In this document: in pieces, positions 33,324 to 37,159 of the stretch | Layout of the letters: every line of letters begins with the position of its first letter | Position numbering within the stretch: the stretch's first letter is position 1 | From: a virus | IMG/VR virus record: IMGVR_UViG_3300025168_000247 | Coordinates: 1 to 37,159 of that record | DNA: 37,159 nt | Direction: 5' to 3' (one strand) | Notes under the pieces: generated by a model | What the model was told of the DNA's origin: nothing | The model's database searches: none | What the model saw: only the letters and a program-made list of their open reading frames with translations | Translations under genes and position numbers: made by a program

Positions 33324-33922
33324 TTAAAATCTCTCCTGAGTATGTTCTTAATAGTATTTAGGCGGTCAAAAGATTCGTTGGTTTTTTCTTTCTTCCTCCC
33401 ACCTTTCTTATTACCTTTACCGGTGGCTCTGTTTGTGCATATTCCATACGCAACGTCATCTATGTTCTTTCCAGGCGCCTTTATATTGTCTGAGTTGCTA
33501 TATCTTTCTTTAAACTTCGGATTATCTAGCAATTCATTGGCACATGTGTCTCGTTTCTTGATTTGAGCCTTGGATAGTTTCTGTTCAGTTAGACTTGATA
33601 CAGTCTTACCCTTGATTTCCATATTTGGATCACCAAACCGAACTGTGACAATATTGCCCTTTTCATTTCGAACCTTCACAGCAAACTTCTTACTTTCACC
33701 GGAAGTTCTTTGTGGTTTGTTTAATTTTGGTTCAGCTTTTTCGTCTAGATAAACTTCTGTGTTTTTTCTAATCCTGAGATTTACATTTTCCTCTTCACAG
33801 AGAGCAGAAATTTCATTAAAAGAAGTAGAAATTTCATTGTTTTCTATGATGCTATACTTCTTTCCTTCTAGAAAGAATATATCACCGGAATTCAATTTGT
33901 TTATTTCTTGGGTTGTTCTCAT
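33320..33922 (-). CDS. DUF5872-like phage protein
   Basis: 200 aa. The N-terminal ~55 residues look like a small beta domain (LNSGDIFFLEGKKYSIIENN). The central segment KKFAVKVRNEKGNIVTVRFG, followed by DPNMEIK, matches a motif ('KKf.V.V.n.kGn.v.V.FGdpnMeik') I know from marine T4-like phage and metagenome proteins of the DUF5872 type. There, a Cys-rich C-terminal part with a 'C...' pair follows, here C127 and C161. The C-terminus is strongly basic (GKGNKKGGRKKEKTN). It could bind nucleic acid or be processed during virion assembly; neither is established. The ATG shares one base with the previous stop (TGATG). Confidence 0.65.
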   Translation of the reverse strand: MRTTQEINKLNSGDIFFLEGKKYSIIENNEISTSFNEISALCEEENVNLRIRKNTEVYLDEKAEPKLNKPQRTSGESKKFAVKVRNEKGNIVTVRFGDPNMEIKGKTVSSLTEQKLSKAQIKKRDTCANELLDNPKFKERYSNSDNIKAPGKNIDDVAYGICTNRATGKGNKKGGRKKEKTNESFDRLNTIKNILRRDFK

Positions 33923-34188
33923 CAGTTAGTATCCAATTGGTCCAGTCTTTGTTTGATCCATGTTAAATCTGTTCGTATTTCAGATAGTTGCTCAACAATT
34001 GTTAATCTGAAGTTTTCTGTTTCATCAATTCTGATCGATACTTCTACTACGTCTCGTTCGATTTGAGATATCTTCTGAGTATATGTAGCATCCTTTACAG
34101 CAACTTGCCAAATAATGGTTAATAATGTTAGGGCCCATCCCAGAAAAATCGCGATTGTTCCTATCTGGGGTTTTCTATTATTTGTCAT
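33922..34188 (-). CDS. Single-TM coiled-coil protein (spanin- or tether-like)
   Basis: 88 aa from the ATG at 34188. One hydrophobic span at about 9-27 (IGTIAIFLGWALTLLTIIW) is followed by a long heptad-like helix (QKISQIERDVVEVSIRIDET...LTWIKQRLDQLDTN). The start at 34188 is chosen because it overlaps the stop of the large upstream gene and has AAGGA 5 bases before it; a longer version would run 72 bases into that gene. An N-terminal membrane anchor plus periplasmic coiled coil is the layout of inner-membrane spanins, but such proteins also occur as assembly tethers. Together with the holin-like and lipoprotein genes it could form a lysis set, as inference. Confidence 0.65.
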   Translation of the reverse strand: MTNNRKPQIGTIAIFLGWALTLLTIIWQVAVKDATYTQKISQIERDVVEVSIRIDETENFRLTIVEQLSEIRTDLTWIKQRLDQLDTN

Positions 34189-37006
34189 CAGTGTCCTTAT
34201 CTTTAGATGTACATTTACAGTCTTTTTTGGATTTGTTGGGTGGCTTTGGTGTGTACCCAATGATTGAGCTATATGGTGTATCTTGTAGATATTTCTGTAG
34301 TAATTCTAAGGATCCCATAAAACCAGCACCATGATCTTCTTTTATTCTTTTTTTGCTACCCGAACCGTTTCGTTTTCTGTTGCTACTTTCGTCTTCAAAT
34401 CCAGCTATTACACCATCTTTGTGGGAAGCATCTTTACCATCACCATTACCATGAGTGCCTTTTTCGCGGTTATACTTCTGTAGTTTGGCTCGGTATTTTT
34501 TTCTCTTCTTCTGGTAGCAGTACTCTGAGTCAGATCCGGTTCCGCATTTTCCCTTTTTGTACTTACGGACCTTTCTACCTTCCACAATAGTTTCATTGAA
34601 TATTGCATCAATGTAATTGTAATCATCCATGATGTCCTGTGCATCTCGTTCGACAGGAACTCTAAATCTCTTACCATCAACTGTTATTATATTGTACTTA
34701 TCGGCTTTCTTATCATTTAGAACTGTGGTGTTTATTGGATCAATGTCGATTGCTTCTACTCCAATACTAAAGAATCGCATAACATCAAGAACACTATTGA
34801 AGCTCTGGATTGCTTGTTGCACCATTGTTCTAAGAGATTGTGTCGTTTCTACGTCTGAAAATTGTGCTTGTGCTGGTTCTTCTTGTGTTCCTGCAAACGG
34901 ATCAGTAGTGCCAACAAGATCAGAATTGGAATTACCAGCACCATCAAGAGAGAAGTCTGATGTTACATCATAGTCTCGTGAACGGAAAGAAAGGTCATCA
35001 ACGTCGAGTGTATCATCCATAGTCGCTGTCAGAGCGCGTAGATAGTCTATGAAGGTCGTACCATCAGTTTCCTGTGTTTCGATTCGTTCTTCTATATCCG
35101 CAGCAGAAAAGATTATGTTTACATTTGCAATTCTTTCTAATCGCGAAATGTATGCATCGGTAATTGGCTGCACCTGAGTGTTTGTACCATCTTTGTTGGT
35201 CGAAAGTATATGAGAGGCTGTAGCAGTTGAATCTGGACCAAATTTAAGTTCTCCTGTTAATACTTCCTTCAGGATAGCTCTCTTAAGGTATTTGTCCACA
35301 GACATATAATCCTCAATTTTACCAGCGATTTCATCATAGATGCGAGTTGCTTCTGAATACACATCTTCTTTACCTTCTTTAATTGTTCTTCCACTAGACT
35401 CTAACGACGAGAAGGTTTGGTTGATTTTAGATTTCAGATCAGCGGTGAGCTTCTTTACTTCTTTTCGTTGGGTGAATGGGGTGACCATTCCCAATGATGA
35501 CATTGTGTTGAAAAGAGTAGTTGCTTCCCCGGGGATCGTGGGCATTAGTTGCTGCTTTCCAGCAACAACATTTGCACGAATGAAGTCATTTGTTGCGGGA
35601 TTCATAAACACGAGGTCTGCCTTTGGCACGGCATCCTGTCCACCGTTCTGTGCCCATTCTGGGGTGAGCTGACTAACATTTGCTGCATTATCATATGCAA
35701 CGTAGTCTGGTGGAATTTCTTGTATAAGTGAATCAATCACTCGTTGTGCTGCTGGTGCGAGAGTTTCACTGACATTCATCATTTCAGCTACGTCGGGAGA
35801 AATACCACCATCCATTGGGTTTCTTCCTGTTGCCATATTCCATGCCATAACTGCACCACCAATGAGTTGTCGGGGTTGGTGATCCCAGTCTGGGTTGGTT
35901 GATGCTTTGTCGGTGATCATCCTTCCATCACTTGGCATTCTTGGCATTTCCATATCAGGAGATATCATTTCGCCGCCAACTGGGGCAGGAGCACCACCAG
36001 CATTTCCGGGTGCCTGAGATGAACCAACGTCAAGATCCTTTGGATCACTTACACCAAACATCTTAAGGAGTTTGTTTGAAGTCTTTGATGCTTCAAATTC
36101 TGGTTCTTGCATGACACTGAATGCAATTTGTGGTGTCATTTCACCCATGGGGGGTGCATCTGGCATGTTACCAACAAGGATTTCTTGGAAACTTGGATTG
36201 AAATCTGCTTTTGGTACAATTCGGATCTTGTTATCCTGTGCGTTTCTGATTACGAGAAGCTCAGGCCATGGATTTGTTTCTGCTTGTTTTCTTGATGCCT
36301 GTCTATCAATTCGCTTTCTATCTCGTTCTTGAGTTTCTTGTCCATAGTCCGCACCACCACGCATGGTATCCATTGCCATGTTCTGTGCAGTATATGTGTC
36401 TTGCTCAAAGAGATATTTCATTGGAAGGAATGCTTCGTAGAAAAGATCAAGCTCCTCTTGGTCCGAAAATAATTCATTCGTTAGATTGAATTCTTCCATT
36501 TGACTTTGTAGATCAGCATACATTTGTCTGGATTGTTTCTTTGACATGAGAGTTGGTGTCATACCACTAAAGTCTCCATATCGTTTTTCTTTTGCTGCTG
36601 TTCTGGCACCAGAAGCGGAAATGTTTTCAATTTCTCCACCTTCTCGTTCACCAGCAGATACAACATTGTAGTTGTCAAATTTGAAGTCTTTGTGTGACCC
36701 AATTCGTTCAAATTCATTTACTCTATCGGCACCTACAACTACAGTTACGTCCTTGTATCCGTTATCTTGTAGGTGTGTGAGTGCGTGGAATGGGGATGGT
36801 TGGGATTGAATATTTGCATCGGGGAATGAGGATTTCATATAACTTCCCTTTTGGTCCGGCGAAAGGGGATTTCGTTTAGGATCGTGTGTTTGACTGGTAA
36901 ACACATGATGATCATCATCACCAGCGAGTTCCTTCACCTTATTGATGAGCTTTTCATGGCCGCGGGTGGGGGGATTCATTCTACCAAATGTAATAGTTGT
37001 CTTCAT
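34178..37006 (-). CDS. Large protein with N-terminal nucleotidyltransferase (TxGH) domain
   Basis: 942 aa from the ATG at 37006. The N-terminal ~165 residues form a HIGH-superfamily nucleotidyltransferase: TFGRMNPPTRGHEKL (6-20, His17), a core VTVVVGADRVNEF (88-99) and ISASGAR (129-135), a variant of the family's ISxTxxR. Such domains occur in T4-like marine phages as cytidylyltransferase or NMN-adenylyltransferase-like proteins. The remaining ~780 residues are unidentified: helical and Gln/Asp-rich, with an acidic centre and a basic C-terminal segment (GRKVRKYKKGKCGTGSDSEY, KKRKKYRAKLQKYNREKG). The start at 37006 is preferred over 37036: GGAG lies 5 bases before it (37015-37012), and the 37036 ATG overlaps a late promoter and precedes the expected transcription start. 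First gene of the minus-strand late operon. Confidence 0.75.
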   Translation of the reverse strand: MKTTITFGRMNPPTRGHEKLINKVKELAGDDDHHVFTSQTHDPKRNPLSPDQKGSYMKSSFPDANIQSQPSPFHALTHLQDNGYKDVTVVVGADRVNEFERIGSHKDFKFDNYNVVSAGEREGGEIENISASGARTAAKEKRYGDFSGMTPTLMSKKQSRQMYADLQSQMEEFNLTNELFSDQEELDLFYEAFLPMKYLFEQDTYTAQNMAMDTMRGGADYGQETQERDRKRIDRQASRKQAETNPWPELLVIRNAQDNKIRIVPKADFNPSFQEILVGNMPDAPPMGEMTPQIAFSVMQEPEFEASKTSNKLLKMFGVSDPKDLDVGSSQAPGNAGGAPAPVGGEMISPDMEMPRMPSDGRMITDKASTNPDWDHQPRQLIGGAVMAWNMATGRNPMDGGISPDVAEMMNVSETLAPAAQRVIDSLIQEIPPDYVAYDNAANVSQLTPEWAQNGGQDAVPKADLVFMNPATNDFIRANVVAGKQQLMPTIPGEATTLFNTMSSLGMVTPFTQRKEVKKLTADLKSKINQTFSSLESSGRTIKEGKEDVYSEATRIYDEIAGKIEDYMSVDKYLKRAILKEVLTGELKFGPDSTATASHILSTNKDGTNTQVQPITDAYISRLERIANVNIIFSAADIEERIETQETDGTTFIDYLRALTATMDDTLDVDDLSFRSRDYDVTSDFSLDGAGNSNSDLVGTTDPFAGTQEEPAQAQFSDVETTQSLRTMVQQAIQSFNSVLDVMRFFSIGVEAIDIDPINTTVLNDKKADKYNIITVDGKRFRVPVERDAQDIMDDYNYIDAIFNETIVEGRKVRKYKKGKCGTGSDSEYCYQKKRKKYRAKLQKYNREKGTHGNGDGKDASHKDGVIAGFEDESSNRKRNGSGSKKRIKEDHGAGFMGSLELLQKYLQDTPYSSIIGYTPKPPNKSKKDCKCTSKDKDTDDK

Positions 37007-37035
37007 TCCAACTCCATAAGAGATTGTGCTATTCA

Positions 37036-37043
37036 TATTTATA
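37036..37043 (-). promoter_or_regulatory. T4-type late promoter of the minus-strand operon
   Basis: Reading the minus strand, TATAAATA (37043 to 37036) matches the T4 late box exactly. Transcription would start near 37030, upstream of GGAG (37015-37012) and the ATG at 37006. The box is fused to the T-run of the preceding terminator, so termination of upstream transcripts and late initiation share one site. It serves the tightly packed operon running to 30579. Confidence 0.8.
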
Positions 37044-37076
37044 AAAAAATGTCGGAGAGCCTTGCGACTCTCCGAC
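37043..37076 (-). terminator. Intrinsic terminator (minus strand) abutting the late promoter
   Basis: GTCGGAGAG (37051-37059) and CTCTCCGAC (37068-37076) form a 9-bp perfect stem with an 8-base loop. On the minus strand it is followed by ATTTTTTT (37050-37043), so it terminates minus-strand transcription arriving from beyond the window. On the plus strand no T-run follows. Minus frames beyond 37124 all close before it, consistent with an upstream minus gene ending there. Confidence 0.8.
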
Positions 37077-37114
37077 CTTACTGTGTCGAGTAAATGTATA
37101 TGAAATAGGGTTGA

Positions 37115-37132
37115 ACTGCTGGATCACCTCCT
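37115..37132 (+). other. Exact copy of the 16S rRNA 3' end (anti-Shine-Dalgarno)
   Basis: GCTGGATCACCTCCT at 37118-37132 is identical to the near-universal bacterial 16S rRNA 3' terminus. The flanks (TTGAACT before, ACCTG after) do not match 16S, so this is not a 16S fragment. ACTGCTGGATCAC (37115-37127) also occurs at 29928-29940. On the minus strand it reads as a perfect extended Shine-Dalgarno (AGGAGGTGATCC), but no start codon follows within ~20 bases. Function is unknown. Confidence 0.6.
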
Positions 37133-37159
37133 ACCTGTGTGCAAAAGAGTTGCTAAACA

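Noticed and set aside
34188-34260. Longer start (34260) for the TM/coiled-coil protein
   Set aside because: The extra 24 residues run inside the upstream gene and lack a ribosome site. The ATG at 34188 has AAGGA and a stop-start overlap.
37006-37036. Start codon at 37036 for the large minus-strand protein
   Set aside because: Its A is part of the late promoter box, so the codon would precede the transcription start. The GGAG-preceded ATG at 37006 gives the normal N-terminus of the nucleotidyltransferase fold.
37118-37132. Minus-strand AGGAGGTGATCC as a ribosome binding site
   Set aside because: No ATG, GTG or TTG lies at usable distance downstream, and a terminator hairpin separates it from the next gene.
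37080-37159. Fragment of a 16S rRNA gene at the window end
   Set aside because: Only 15 bases match; both flanks differ from 16S and from any ITS pattern, so a gene fragment is not supported. Assembly chimerism remains a check item.
1-37159. tRNA genes, CRISPR arrays, integrase, insertion sequences or attachment sites
   Set aside because: None could be recognised by eye. Thr-Gly coding repeats resemble short tandem repeats but are protein-coding. A tRNAscan/ARAGORN run would be decisive for tRNAs.

Overview
The window is a piece of a T4-like (tailed, contractile-type) marine bacteriophage genome, with AT-leaning DNA, tightly packed genes and several ATGA/TAGTG stop-start overlaps. The T4-type core is clear from motifs: family B DNA polymerase (gp43), UvsX recombinase, DnaB-type helicase (gp41) and TOPRIM primase (gp61). 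Exact T4-type late promoter boxes (TATAAATA) precede virion-type genes. No tRNA, rRNA gene, insertion sequence or CRISPR array was recognised. No gene-free stretch exceeds 125 bases.

Layout. (1) 3-9224, plus strand: nucleotide metabolism and replication. It runs: partial gene, dUTPase, DUF1599/MazG-like protein, methyltransferase-like protein, gp43, small ORF, uvsX, small ORF, gp41, gp61, small ORF, thyX. (2) 9243-26534, plus strand: a virion/fibre block filling almost half the window. It has a tail-associated adaptor-like protein, a 1623-aa protein, a 788-aa collagen-like fibre and a 3086-aa giant protein carrying an intact cupredoxin (type 1 copper) domain and beta-helix segments. (3) 26609-29897, plus: a class II (B12-dependent) ribonucleotide reductase, then a two-gene cassette (small membrane peptide plus complete outer-membrane porin) with its own sigma70-like promoter and a strong intrinsic terminator. 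(4) 30002-30568, plus: RuvC-like resolvase. (5) 30579-37006, minus: a compact late operon behind a TATAAATA promoter. It holds a nucleotidyltransferase-headed large protein, a TM/coiled-coil protein, several phage hypotheticals, a dockerin-like protein, a three-TM holin-like protein and a lipoprotein.

How the genes fit together. NrdJ, dUTPase and ThyX supply dNTPs, including dTMP without host ThyA, for the T4-type replisome and recombination proteins. The resolvase would process recombined DNA. The fibre block and minus-strand operon are expressed late. The porin cassette looks like a moron or auxiliary gene under host-type transcription.

Host. The porin, the dockerin-like loop and the 'STIQ.AI.AA..GE...DGVY' beta-helix all resemble proteins common in Planctomycetota (especially Phycisphaerae-like lineages). 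This suggests, but does not prove, a planctomycete or similar Gram-negative marine host. The most unusual items are the phage-encoded porin, the copper-binding cupredoxin inside a giant fibre, the dockerin-like late protein, and a 15-nt exact copy of the 16S rRNA 3' end (anti-Shine-Dalgarno) at 37118-37132, with a partial copy 3' of the porin.
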